Shown: in pieces, positions 53,274 through 62,383 of the stretch
Position numbering within the stretch: position 1 is the first letter of the stretch
Layout of the letters: every line of letters starts with the position of its first letter
Assembly: GCF_000340865.1 (NCBI RefSeq)
Contig: NC_020299.1
Coordinates: 496,001 to 560,000 of the forward strand
Direction: 5' to 3'
Origin: Candidatus Kinetoplastibacterium oncopeltii TCC290E
GTDB taxonomy: Bacteria > Pseudomonadota > Gammaproteobacteria > Burkholderiales > Burkholderiaceae_B
Length of the DNA stretch: 64,000 bases
Program-made: the position numbers and the translations under genes
The notes under the pieces: model-generated
Seen by the model: only the letters and a program-made list of their open reading frames with translations
What the model was told of the DNA's origin: nothing
Databases searched by the model: none

Positions 53274-53747
53274 CTATCTATCAATCTTGTTTCCTGATTT
53301 AATCTTATTTTGCAGTTGCAAAATACCATAAATCAAAGCCTCCGCAGTCGGAGGACATCCAGGTACGTATACATCAACAGGGACTATTCTATCACATCCT
53401 CTAACCACAGAATAAGAATAATGATAATAACCGCCACCATTAGCGCATGATCCCATGGAAATAACCCATTTCGGCTCAGGCATCTGATCATAGACCTTTC
53501 TGAGAGCTGGAGCCATTTTATTACATAGAGTACCAGCAACTATCATCAAATCAGATTGACGAGGACTTGGTCTATAAAATGTACCAAACTGATCTAAATC
53601 ATAACGGGCAGCACTAGCATGCATCATTTCAACAGCACAACATGCCAAGCCAAAGGTCATAGGCCAAATTGAACTAGTATTAGCCCATTTCAACACCTTA
53701 TCTGCGCTAGTAGTTATAAAACCTTTCTTTAAAATACCTTCTTCCAT
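53274..53747 (-). CDS. nuoB: NADH-quinone oxidoreductase subunit B
   Basis: Carries the terminal [4Fe-4S] cluster N2 that reduces quinone. The 157-residue product has the tandem Cys pair in [11 protein letters not shown] near 34-44, [36 protein letters not shown], and [16 protein letters not shown]. All four cluster ligands are present. It follows nuoA by 38 bp. Confidence 0.97.
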   Translation of the reverse strand: MEEGILKKGFITTSADKVLKWANTSSIWPMTFGLACCAVEMMHASAARYDLDQFGTFYRPSPRQSDLMIVAGTLCNKMAPALRKVYDQMPEPKWVISMGSCANGGGYYHYSYSVVRGCDRIVPVDVYVPGCPPTAEALIYGILQLQNKIKSGNKIDR

Positions 53748-53785
53748 AGCTATAATAATCTCTAAGCAATTGCACTATTTTAAAA

Positions 53786-54145
53786 TTATTCCCACTCTAT
53801 AGCACCTTTTTTCCATTCATAAAAAAAACCTACAAACAATATAAATAGAAACAACATTACAGCTATAAATCCTTCAGTTCCTATTAAATCCTGCACTATA
53901 GCCCATGGAAATAGGAAAGCAATTTCCAGATCAAATAAAATGAAAAGAATAGCAACCAAATAATATCGTATATCAAATTGCATCCTTGCATCTCCGAAAT
54001 TCTCAAAACCACACTCATATGGAGATGATTTTTCCTCAGTATATTTTTTAGGACTTAAAAGATAACCAACAAAGAGTAAACCAAGACCTATAACTATAGA
54101 TACCAAAATGAACAGCAAAACCGAAAAATATTGTTGTAAGTTCAT
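53786..54145 (-). CDS. nuoA: NADH-quinone oxidoreductase subunit A
   Basis: Small three-helix membrane subunit that opens the nuo operon. From the ATG at 54143-54145 it has 119 residues. [44 protein letters not shown] carries the conserved loop Cys and acidic residues near the quinone entry. An 11-bp perfect inverted repeat lies 27-51 bases upstream, probably in the mRNA leader or promoter. Confidence 0.96.
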   Translation of the reverse strand: MNLQQYFSVLLFILVSIVIGLGLLFVGYLLSPKKYTEEKSSPYECGFENFGDARMQFDIRYYLVAILFILFDLEIAFLFPWAIVQDLIGTEGFIAVMLFLFILFVGFFYEWKKGAIEWE

Positions 54146-54171
54146 AAAAATCACTTTTAGTCATTGAGTCT

Positions 54172-54196
54172 TAAGATTGTAACATTTACAATCTTA
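54172..54196. promoter_or_regulatory. Perfect 11-bp inverted repeat in nuoA leader
   Basis: TAAGATTGTAA (54172-54182) and TTACAATCTTA (54186-54196) flank a 3-base centre. There is no T run on either side, so this is not an intrinsic terminator. It lies just before nuoA and could be an operator or a stabilising 5' stem-loop of the nuo mRNA. Confidence 0.6.
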
Positions 54197-54239
54197 TATT
54201 TTCCAAAAAGATAAAATTATAGATCAAATAACTATAAAA

Positions 54240-54270
54240 CAAAGACCACCCTTTGGGTGGTCTTTGTTTT
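54240..54270 (-). terminator. Intrinsic terminator of the porin gene
   Basis: Perfect 12-bp inverted repeat CAAAGACCACCC (54240-54251) and GGGTGGTCTTTG (54255-54266) with a 3-base loop. On the minus strand the stem is followed by TTTTATAG; on the plus strand TTTT also follows. It starts 24 bases past the porin stop and separates the porin transcript from the nuo operon. Confidence 0.92.
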
Positions 54271-54293
54271 AATCAAATATTAGTTCATACAAA

Positions 54294-55481
54294 CTAAAAA
54301 CGATGACGCAAACCTACACCTACGACTTTACTTTTTGCACTATACAAAAATGCATAGTCTGAAGCATAAGATCCATAAGCATAAAGATTGGTACGTTTAG
54401 AAAGATCATAAGTATAACCAATACTATATACATTCATAGTATCATTATCTCCAGTTAACCTTGCACCGTTTGGTTTTGGATTAGCGGCTACACACTGCCA
54501 AGAACCGAATACATTGCTAGAGCTACCTATAGGAGCACTCAATCCAATCATATATGAATTAGCACAAAAACCATTAGCAAACTCTGTAACTAGACGGCTT
54601 AATCCAATTAAATCACGGTACCCAGCTACATTAAGAGCACCCATCCATCCATCTATAGTTCTTGCATATGCCATAGAAACTTTGGCAACTTCAAAATCAT
54701 ATGATCCACCTAGTACATAAGAGCGAGGACTTACATCGAAGTAAGTATCACGAGCTACACGTCTCTTAGAACCATTTACACCATCATAGGAAAAAGCAGC
54801 AGTCAAAGGACCATTGCTATAACGTACGCCAGCAGTTATAGCTCTATCGTTCTCCGCAGTTCTCCAATTAGAAGCTTCTTCTGCAGAAAATGCATTGTTA
54901 ACTGTAACACAGTTGGTATCAGCAATTCTGGTATCTACACAGAAAGAATAACCAACACCAAAATCAAACCCATTATAGGAAGGAGTTTGATACATAAACA
55001 TATTATCATAGCGAAGAGCATTCGTAGGACCTATACCCATGCCCATACTAGCTTGCTCAAATCCAGAATGGAAAGGATCTATGCTAGAAAAATATTTGCT
55101 AGATATATTTGTCTGACGTCCTAAATCAACTCGACCCCAGGAATCACTAGCTAAACCAACTGTGGCTTGTCTTCCGAATACACGACGTGTTTGCAGACCA
55201 TCACCATTTCCAGAATTAAAACCACCTTCCAAAACAAATTCAGCACGAAGTCCAGATGATAAATCTTCAGAACCTTTCAAACCCCAATGAGATCCACTTT
55301 GGGCTCCTGATACAGGCCCTACACGACTAATCTCATGCCTTACTCCACGAAAATCACGGACCTCAACAGAATTTACATTTATGCCTGTATCAACTGTTCC
55401 GTATAAGTTCACAGATGTTTCTGCCTGAGCAACACTAGCAAAACTAGTGACTAAAGCAGCAGCGAGCAGAGTTTTTTTCAT
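54294..55481 (-). CDS. Outer-membrane porin (Gram-negative general porin family)
   Basis: Sixteen-strand type porin of 395 residues from the ATG at 55479-55481, which has a GGAG ribosome site. The signal peptide MKKTLLAAALVTSFASVAQA is followed by ETSVNLYGTVDTGIN. The sequence alternates polar and aromatic residues through GLKGSEDLSSGLRAEFVLE, FGRQATVGL and DLGRQTN. It ends with VGVGLRHRF, where the terminal Phe is the BAM insertion signal. It resembles the major porin of Bordetella. Codon use is visibly less AT-biased than in neighbours, as expected for a very abundant protein. Alternative starts upstream are not supported. Confidence 0.94.
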   Translation of the reverse strand: MKKTLLAAALVTSFASVAQAETSVNLYGTVDTGINVNSVEVRDFRGVRHEISRVGPVSGAQSGSHWGLKGSEDLSSGLRAEFVLEGGFNSGNGDGLQTRRVFGRQATVGLASDSWGRVDLGRQTNISSKYFSSIDPFHSGFEQASMGMGIGPTNALRYDNMFMYQTPSYNGFDFGVGYSFCVDTRIADTNCVTVNNAFSAEEASNWRTAENDRAITAGVRYSNGPLTAAFSYDGVNGSKRRVARDTYFDVSPRSYVLGGSYDFEVAKVSMAYARTIDGWMGALNVAGYRDLIGLSRLVTEFANGFCANSYMIGLSAPIGSSSNVFGSWQCVAANPKPNGARLTGDNDTMNVYSIGYTYDLSKRTNLYAYGSYASDYAFLYSAKSKVVGVGLRHRF

Positions 55482-55845
55482 ATAAAAAATCTCCAATAAT
55501 TTGAGTGACGAGAGCGACACATAATTACACACAACACAAATCTCAAATCCAATAGTTGAATTCAGAGATATTGCATCAAAATTTAGCTAGACTGGCCAAA
55601 ATGTGCAACACAAAAATCAAAGAGCAACACGAAGTGTGTTGCAATAACACAACATCATGAAACACTATAAACTTTCACTCACAATGTACAGACCAAGTTA
55701 ATTAAAAACTAGCCAACCTTAGTCAGTCTATACGAAATAATGCAAATTACAAATTTATAGATTCTAAACTCTTTACAAAAAAACAACAAAACAACAAATA
55801 ATATACTGAATAAAAGATGTATTTACATTGTTATTCAATCATTTC
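55482..55845. promoter_or_regulatory. Porin upstream region with repeated GCAACAC heptamers
   Basis: No coding sequence. This 364-bp stretch must hold the porin promoter and leader (minus strand). GCAACAC occurs at 55605-55611 and 55624-55630, and its inverse GTGTTGC at 55636-55642; the last two form a 7-bp hairpin with a 5-base loop. The area is rich in CAACA and ACAAC words. The promoter itself cannot be placed with confidence. Confidence 0.45.
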
Positions 55846-55930
55846 TGGTGCCGACGGCGAGAATCGAACTCGCAAGGCTTTCGCCACTACCCCCTCAAGA
55901 TAGCGTGTCTACCAATTCCACCACGTCGGC
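55846..55930 (-). tRNA. tRNA-Leu (anticodon GAG)
   Basis: The reverse strand folds as a class II tRNA. The acceptor GCCGACG pairs with CGTCGGC, the D arm contains GGTAGA, and the anticodon stem CTATC/GGTAG carries loop TTGAGGG. A long variable arm and a GTTCGATTC T-loop follow, and CCA is encoded. The anticodon GAG reads leucine codons CUC and CUU. It lies between the porin and secG. Confidence 0.96.
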
Positions 55931-56002
55931 TTAATAAATAGATTTTATGAATTCTATCACAATCAAATGCAGTCAATAATCAAATTTTCATTATTAATAT
56001 GA

Positions 56003-56341
56003 TTATTTTAAATCAATTTTCCCTAAAAAATCATCTATATTTTCTAATATAGCATTATTATCTACGCTCTCCATTACACTAGAGTTGACAGTATCGGTAG
56101 AAGACTTGTTATTTAAATATGATAGGCTAAGTGTACTAACAAAAAATATTATTGCAAACCACTTAGTACTCTTGGACAAAAAATTTGCTGAACCAGAAGA
56201 GCCAAAAACACTAAATGCTGAACCCGATCCAAATGAACTGCCAATATCAGATCCGTTTCCATTTTGAAGTAAAATGAACAATACAACGGCGAATGCAGAT
56301 AAAATCTGTAAAAGAATGATAAACAAATAAAAAAAAGACAT
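56003..56341 (-). CDS. secG: Protein translocase subunit SecG
   Basis: Small SecYEG channel subunit. From the ATG at 56339-56341, with GGAG six bases upstream, it has 112 residues. Two membrane helices lie at about 3-24 and 58-76. Between them is the conserved LLQNGNGSDIGSSFGSGSAFSVFGSSGSANFLSKST loop. The acidic tail is variable. It follows tpiA, the usual pairing, and precedes tRNA-Leu as in relatives. Confidence 0.94.
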   Translation of the reverse strand: MSFFYLFIILLQILSAFAVVLFILLQNGNGSDIGSSFGSGSAFSVFGSSGSANFLSKSTKWFAIIFFVSTLSLSYLNNKSSTDTVNSSVMESVDNNAILENIDDFLGKIDLK

Positions 56342-56362
56342 CCATAACTCCAGATTCAAAAA

Positions 56363-57106
56363 CTATAATTTTGTAATACTTAAAAAATCATCAATTATTA
56401 AGGAGGCATTACCTACTAACGCTCCATCTATATCAGGCATAACAAAAAAACTTGCAGCATTACTTGATTTGACACTACCACCATACAATATTTTGATACC
56501 ACTAGCTCCTATTTGATCTAGCATTCCCCTTATAAAGAAATGTATATCTTGTACATATTCGGGGCTAGCTGCTGATCCTGAACCAATAGCCCAAACAGGC
56601 TCATAAGAAAATATCATTCTAGATACTATTTCACAACCTAATTCAAGTATGCTGGAAACCTGATTTTCAATTATATTAAACGTTTGTTTAGCCTTGAATT
56701 CATCAAGAGTTTCTCCAAAACAAACCACTGGTGTAATCCCTACAGATAAAGCAGCAAAAGCTTTCTTTGCAATATCAGAATTAGTCTCTTTATATAAAAT
56801 CCTACGCTCTGAATGACCTACTAATACTAAATCACATCCAAACTCTTTTAACATAGTAGCAGAAACTTCTCCAGTATACGCGCCAGAACTATGTATACTG
56901 AGATTTTGTGCTCCCCAAGAAATTTTAGTGCCATGTAAAATTGAGAGAGTTTGTGATAAATAAGGGAAAGGAACTAGAACACCAAAATCACAATGTAGTG
57001 AATAATCTACATTTTTTAATCCATTAAGTAAAATAGCATTATCTAAGATATTGCCATTCATTTTCCAGTTACCTAAAACAAGACGATTGGATTTTTTAAT
57101 TGTCAT
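56363..57106 (-). CDS. tpiA: Triosephosphate isomerase
   Basis: Interconverts dihydroxyacetone phosphate and glyceraldehyde-3-phosphate. The 247-residue TIM barrel has Lys15 (GNWKMNG), His98 (VGHSERR) and the catalytic Glu169 (YEPVWAIGSG), and the phosphate loop LYGGSVKSSNA. All catalytic residues are present and length is normal. It lies 37 bp after the quinone oxidoreductase gene and 21 bp before secG. Confidence 0.97.
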   Translation of the reverse strand: MTIKKSNRLVLGNWKMNGNILDNAILLNGLKNVDYSLHCDFGVLVPFPYLSQTLSILHGTKISWGAQNLSIHSSGAYTGEVSATMLKEFGCDLVLVGHSERRILYKETNSDIAKKAFAALSVGITPVVCFGETLDEFKAKQTFNIIENQVSSILELGCEIVSRMIFSYEPVWAIGSGSAASPEYVQDIHFFIRGMLDQIGASGIKILYGGSVKSSNAASFFVMPDIDGALVGNASLIIDDFLSITKL

Positions 57107-57143
57107 AAATAAAATATTAGTCTATAGAGTTAACAGAAATATG

Positions 57144-58121
57144 TTACATAACTAAAATTATCTTGCCGATATGCTCTCCAGACTCCATTAATCTATGAGC
57201 CTCAATTACTTCTTCAAATGGAATATATGAATAAGTAATTGGTTTTATTTCTCCACTAGATAATAAAGGCCAGACAAATTTACGCAATGATCTAGCAATC
57301 ATATGTTTAAATAAAATAGATTCAGTCCTTAACATAGAACCAGTTATAAGAAGATTTTTCTTTAAAATATATCCAGAATTTATAGTACTAAAAACCCCAC
57401 CTAGTAATGCAATAATTAGTAATCTACCTCCTTTAGATAGGATGCTTAGATTACGATCGAAATAGCTTCCAGAGACCATGTCCAGAATTATATTGACACC
57501 ATTACCTTCAGTTATTTTATTTATCTCAGATACGAAATCTTCTGACCTGTAATTGATACATTTTATTGCGCCTATGGACTCAACAAAACTAACTTTTCTA
57601 GGACTGCCAGCAGTTGCATATACATCACAACCTAATGAATTAGCTAATTGTATTGCCATAACACCTACACCACTAGATCCACCATGTATAAGCAAGGATT
57701 CACCTTCTTTTATATTTCCTTTATCTACTAAATTGCTCCAAGAAGTAAACAATGCTTCAGGTAAACCAGCAGAATCTTCTGAACTAACATTAATAGGGAT
57801 AGGCAAACAATGCTCGACATTAGCAACACAATACTGGGCATAACCACCACCAGATATCAAAGCACATACTTTATCTCCGATAGAGAGACCAGCAAGTTTA
57901 GCATCGCCACTTACAATTTCACCAGAAACTTCAAGTCCTGGAATATCAGAAGCCCCATAAGGAGGTTTATAAAGTCCTTGGCGCTGAAAGATATCTGGTC
58001 TATTAATACCAGCAGCAGCTACTTTAATTAGTACCTCGCCACTCTTAATTTCTGGTATAGAACGATCAACTATAGAAAGAACCTCAGGTCCACCAAATTT
58101 AGTAATCTCTATTGCTTTCAT
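57144..58121 (-). CDS. NAD(P)H:quinone oxidoreductase, zinc-independent MDR (PIG3/Qor-like)
   Basis: Medium-chain dehydrogenase/reductase of 325 residues without the zinc ligands of alcohol dehydrogenases. Landmarks are NRPDIFQRQGLYKPPYGASDIPGLEVSGEI near 40-70 and the NADPH loop LIHGGSSGVGVMAIQLANSLG near 143-163. The PIG3/TP53I3 subgroup fits best. It may reduce quinones and similar electrophiles; the true substrate is not visible. It heads a qor-tpiA-secG group as in Bordetella. Confidence 0.9.
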   Translation of the reverse strand: MKAIEITKFGGPEVLSIVDRSIPEIKSGEVLIKVAAAGINRPDIFQRQGLYKPPYGASDIPGLEVSGEIVSGDAKLAGLSIGDKVCALISGGGYAQYCVANVEHCLPIPINVSSEDSAGLPEALFTSWSNLVDKGNIKEGESLLIHGGSSGVGVMAIQLANSLGCDVYATAGSPRKVSFVESIGAIKCINYRSEDFVSEINKITEGNGVNIILDMVSGSYFDRNLSILSKGGRLLIIALLGGVFSTINSGYILKKNLLITGSMLRTESILFKHMIARSLRKFVWPLLSSGEIKPITYSYIPFEEVIEAHRLMESGEHIGKIILVM

Positions 58122-58203
58122 TTTAGAAAAAATAAGCTTATAAGAACAGCACTGAGGATTATCAGCGCCAAAACAGAAGATAATTCAACAATGAAACATT
58201 AAT

Positions 58204-58291
58204 TGGCGGAAGCTCAGGGATTCGAACCCTGGGATCCTCTCAGATCTCTGGTTTTCAAGACCAGTGCAATCGACCACTCTGCCAAACTTCC
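58204..58291 (-). tRNA. tRNA-Ser (anticodon UGA)
   Basis: Class II tRNA on the reverse strand. The acceptor GGAAGTT pairs with AGCTTCC (one G-T pair). The anticodon stem CTGGT/ACCAG carries loop CTTGAAA. The variable arm is long, the T-loop is GTTCGAATC, and CCA is encoded. Anticodon TGA reads UCA and related serine codons. ATTATA at 58301-58306 (TATAAT on the minus strand) could be its -10 element. Confidence 0.96.
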
Positions 58292-58300
58292 TAGGTTTAT

Positions 58301-58306
58301 ATTATA
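58301..58306 (-). promoter_or_regulatory. Possible -10 element of tRNA-Ser
   Basis: Reads TATAAT on the minus strand, nine bases before the mature tRNA 5' end. No good -35 is visible 17 bases upstream, so support is limited to the -10 match and its position. Confidence 0.3.
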
Positions 58307-58466
58307 TAATATAATTACGTAATGTTGTTATATAACAGCTTATTTATATAAAAAAAACAATATTTTTTGTATATGCATTAAATTTTCTTGGATATATTAT
58401 AAAGCAGTGATATATTTAAAAAACTTATAACAATACACAAAATATTGTTTTATATGTTTTTGCGTT

Positions 58467-58551
58467 GCACCCATGGCGAAATTGGTAGACGCAAGGGACT
58501 TAAAATCCCTCGCCGCAAGGCATGCCGGTTCGACTCCGGCTGGGTGCACCA
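58467..58551 (+). tRNA. tRNA-Leu (anticodon UAA)
   Basis: Class II tRNA on the plus strand. The acceptor GCACCCA pairs with TGGGTGC. The anticodon stem AGGGA/TCCCT carries loop CTTAAAA. The variable arm is GC-rich, the T-loop is GTTCGACTC, and CCA is encoded. Anticodon TAA reads UUA/UUG, the dominant leucine codons in such an AT-rich genome. Its 3' end lies 3 bp from the stop codon of pnp on the other strand. Confidence 0.97.
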
Positions 58552-58554
58552 ACA

Positions 58555-60660
58555 TTAATCAATGTCGTTTAATGATTTTGCTGATAGCCTAAGTCTTCCT
58601 TTATCATCAGACTCTATTACTTTGACTTTTATTTTTTGGCCAATAGACAATACTTCATTGATATTTTGAATGCGATGATTTGCTATTTCTGAAATATGTA
58701 AAAGACCATCTCGTCCAGGGAATAATTGTATTATAGCCCCAAAATCTAGTATGCGATTAACTTTACCTTCGTAAATACCACCTGTTTCTACTTCTGTCGT
58801 TAGCTCAGATACTCTTTTTTGAGCTTCTTGAACATCATGATCATTAGCACCCGATATAGTAACTAATCCTTCATCAGAAATATCGATTTGTGTAGAAGTT
58901 TCTTCAGTTATAGAACGTATTGTTGCTCCACCCTTACCTATTACATCTCTGATTTTATCTGGATTAATACGGACATTTAACACTTTTGGAGAAAAAGAAG
59001 AAAGCTCATCACGCGAACCATTTATACTATCTTTCATTTTACTTAAAATATGAAGTCTGCCATCCTTAGCCTGATCTAGAGCTATTTTCATAATATCCTT
59101 AGTGATACCATGAATTTTAATATCCATTTGTAAAGCAGTTATACCATTTACTGTACCTGCTACTTTAAAATCCATATCACCAAGATGATCTTCATCTCCA
59201 AGTATATCGGTTAATATAGCAAACTTACTATCTTCCAGTATCAGACCCATCGCCACTCCAGCAACATGACTACTGAAAGGTACTCCTGCATCCATCATGG
59301 CTAAAGATCCACCGCATACTGAAGCCATTGATGAGGATCCATTAGATTCTGTTATTTCGGAAACCAATCTTATTGTGTACTGAAATTCTTTGGGCTCAGG
59401 TAGCAAAGAGGACAAAGCTCTCTTTGCTAAGTAACCGTGTCCTATTTCTCGTCTTTTAGGAATACCTATTCTACCAATCTCTCCTGTTGCAAAAGGTGGC
59501 ATGTTATAGTGAAATATAAATCTGTCACGATATTCTTCATTCAAAGATTCTACTATCTGCTCATCTTGTTTTGTGCCTAATGCAACAACAACAAGAGCTT
59601 GTGTTTCTCCCCTAGTAAATAATGCACTACCATGAGCACGAGGTAAGATCCCTAATTTTATATCTATAGGACGAACAGTGCGAGTATCTCTACCATCAAT
59701 CCTTGGCTCACCATTTAGTATTTTTTCTCTCACAATCTTTGATTCAAGATCAAACAACAATCCGTTTATTTCTGTATCGCTTGGAACAATACGCTTAGAG
59801 TTAACATATTCGTTCTTAACAGAGTCCTTAACCGAGGACCTTATTTCTTCTAGTTTTAAATGTCTTTCTTGTTTTTCACGATGACTATAAGCAAATGATA
59901 ATTTTTCTAGAGAAATTTTTGAGATATAGTTAATTAAATCGCTATCTTTTACAGTCTGTTTCCACTTTATATTATTTTTACCTGCTATCGAAACAAGATC
60001 ATTAATGTTATCAATAACAATTTGCATATTTTTATGCCCAAACATAATGGCTTCTAAAATAGAATCCTCTGAAAGTTCATTTGCACTTGACTCTACCATT
60101 AAAACAGCATCTGCAGTTCCAGCTACTATTAGATCCAATTTAGAAGATTTTATCTGACTCTTAGTAGGATTTAAGACATAAACATCATCTATGATTCCTA
60201 CGCGAGCAGCTCCAACAGGACCGTGGAAAGGAACTCCGGAAATACATAAGGCAGCAGAAGATCCTATTATAGAAGGAATATCTGGATCTATATCAGGGTC
60301 TACCGATAAAACATGCACAACAACGTGTACATCATTATAAAAACCATCAGGAAATAAAGGTCTTAGCGGTCTGTCAATCAATCTTGAAATCAATATTTCC
60401 TTTTCTGATGGCTTTCCTTCTCTTTTAAAGAAACCTCCTGGAATTTTTCCAGCAGCATAAGATTTTTCAATATAGTCCACAGTTAATGGAAAAAAATTCT
60501 GTCCATCCTTAACTTCTCTACTAGCAACAACCGTAGCTAGAATTACAGTCTCACCCATTGAAACCAATACAGATCCAGATGCTTGTCGAGCTATCTCACC
60601 AGTCTCAATAGTAACTTTATGTTGTCCATATTGGAATGTTTTAGTCACTTTATTAAACAT
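58555..60660 (-). CDS. pnp: Polyribonucleotide nucleotidyltransferase (PNPase)
   Basis: Phosphorolytic 3'-5' exoribonuclease. The 701-residue product has two RNase PH domains. The first contains [23 protein letters not shown]. The second is catalytic, with [27 protein letters not shown] and [10 protein letters not shown], including the metal-binding aspartates. A KH domain ([18 protein letters not shown]) and a C-terminal S1 domain ([33 protein letters not shown]) follow. It follows rpsO as usual. A terminator-like hairpin lies just before its ribosome site. Confidence 0.98.
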   Translation of the reverse strand: MFNKVTKTFQYGQHKVTIETGEIARQASGSVLVSMGETVILATVVASREVKDGQNFFPLTVDYIEKSYAAGKIPGGFFKREGKPSEKEILISRLIDRPLRPLFPDGFYNDVHVVVHVLSVDPDIDPDIPSIIGSSAALCISGVPFHGPVGAARVGIIDDVYVLNPTKSQIKSSKLDLIVAGTADAVLMVESSANELSEDSILEAIMFGHKNMQIVIDNINDLVSIAGKNNIKWKQTVKDSDLINYISKISLEKLSFAYSHREKQERHLKLEEIRSSVKDSVKNEYVNSKRIVPSDTEINGLLFDLESKIVREKILNGEPRIDGRDTRTVRPIDIKLGILPRAHGSALFTRGETQALVVVALGTKQDEQIVESLNEEYRDRFIFHYNMPPFATGEIGRIGIPKRREIGHGYLAKRALSSLLPEPKEFQYTIRLVSEITESNGSSSMASVCGGSLAMMDAGVPFSSHVAGVAMGLILEDSKFAILTDILGDEDHLGDMDFKVAGTVNGITALQMDIKIHGITKDIMKIALDQAKDGRLHILSKMKDSINGSRDELSSFSPKVLNVRINPDKIRDVIGKGGATIRSITEETSTQIDISDEGLVTISGANDHDVQEAQKRVSELTTEVETGGIYEGKVNRILDFGAIIQLFPGRDGLLHISEIANHRIQNINEVLSIGQKIKVKVIESDDKGRLRLSAKSLNDID

Positions 60661-60674
60661 GACAAATATTCCTT

Positions 60675-60705
60675 AAAAAAAATGTGGTTAGAAAAACTAA
60701 CCACA
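60675..60705 (-). terminator. Terminator/attenuator hairpin between rpsO and pnp
   Basis: TGTGGTTAG (60683-60691) and CTAACCACA (60697-60705) form a perfect 9-bp stem with a 5-base loop. On the minus strand the stem is followed by ATTTTTTTT and then AAGGA, the pnp ribosome site. It lies 19 bases past the rpsO stop. It should end part of the rpsO transcripts and leave the rest to read into pnp. Confidence 0.82.
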
Positions 60706-60723
60706 GTACTATAATATCAATAA

Positions 60724-60993
60724 TTATTTACGCAAACCTAATTTGTCTATTAATGAACGGTATGAATCAGGATTACGATCTTTCAAATAAACCAACAGTT
60801 TCCTTCTTCTACTAACCATTTTCAATAAACCACGGCGCGAATGATGATCTTTAATGTGTTTTTTGAAATGATGGGTCAACTCGTTAATACGAGCGGTTAA
60901 CAGAGCAACCTGAACTTCTGGAGATCCAGTATCACCATTACTGCGCTGGAATTGAGCTACTATATCGCTCTTTTTTATATCTGATACAGACAT
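60724..60993 (-). CDS. rpsO: 30S ribosomal protein S15
   Basis: Primary 16S rRNA-binding protein of the 30S platform. The 89-residue product has the full S15 pattern: [52 protein letters not shown]. The ribosome site AGAGG precedes the ATG. A 9-bp inverted repeat lies 23-46 bases upstream of the start and could be an autoregulatory leader structure. It is cotranscribed at least partly with pnp. Confidence 0.98.
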   Translation of the reverse strand: MSVSDIKKSDIVAQFQRSNGDTGSPEVQVALLTARINELTHHFKKHIKDHHSRRGLLKMVSRRRKLLVYLKDRNPDSYRSLIDKLGLRK

Positions 60994-61015
60994 TTATGCC
61001 TCTTCGATGAACTTG

Positions 61016-61039
61016 CTTTAAAACCGAGGTGTTTTAAAG
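61016..61039 (-). promoter_or_regulatory. rpsO leader inverted repeat
   Basis: CTTTAAAAC (61016-61024) and GTTTTAAAG (61031-61039) form a perfect 9-bp stem with a 6-base loop, read ACCTCG on the minus strand. It lies 23-46 bases before the rpsO ATG and is not followed by a T run. S15 represses its own mRNA through leader structures in several bacteria, so this is a candidate regulatory element. Confidence 0.5.
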
Positions 61040-61256
61040 TGATTGAAATAAAAATAATACTAGTTTTTCATTATATACAATTTATCAAACAACAAACTAT
61101 AAAATAATCTGAAATCTATGATTTATTATAAAGATTTATAACAGTAAGTTTAAATAATTTAAAAAATAAGAAATAAAATTAGCAAAACTATAAAAATTAT
61201 TACAATTACTATTATAGCTAGAAAAACTACAAAAATTAATACTATTTAAAATAAAA

Positions 61257-61288
61257 CGGCACATATCCGGAATGCGGGACATGTGCCG
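61257..61288 (-). terminator. Intrinsic terminator of ilvC
   Basis: CGGCACATATCC (61257-61268) pairs with GGACATGTGCCG (61277-61288), 12 bp with one imperfect pair and an 8-base loop. On the minus strand it is followed by TTTTATTTTAAAT. It lies about 25 bases past the ilvC stop and is clearly more GC-rich than its surroundings. Confidence 0.9.
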
Positions 61289-61313
61289 AAAAAACGAAAA
61301 ACAGAATTGAATT

Positions 61314-62375
<1,062 letters not shown>

Positions 62376-62383
62376 TTAAAAAG

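Larger units (their letters stand above)
60994..61313. promoter_or_regulatory. 320-bp region between ilvC and rpsO
   Basis: Holds the rpsO leader with its hairpin (61016-61039) and the ilvC terminator (61257-61288). Between them lies about 215 bp of extremely AT-rich sequence with no credible gene. A 65-codon reading frame at 61136-61333 is low-complexity and runs through the ilvC terminator, so I do not call it. In relatives truB or infB-cluster genes may lie here; I see no trace. Confidence 0.5.

Noticed and set aside
58429-58449. AACAATA/TATTGTT inverted repeat before tRNA-Leu(UAA)
   Set aside because: Seven AT-only pairs in an extremely AT-rich gap are expected by chance; no link to a transcript end or promoter was clear.
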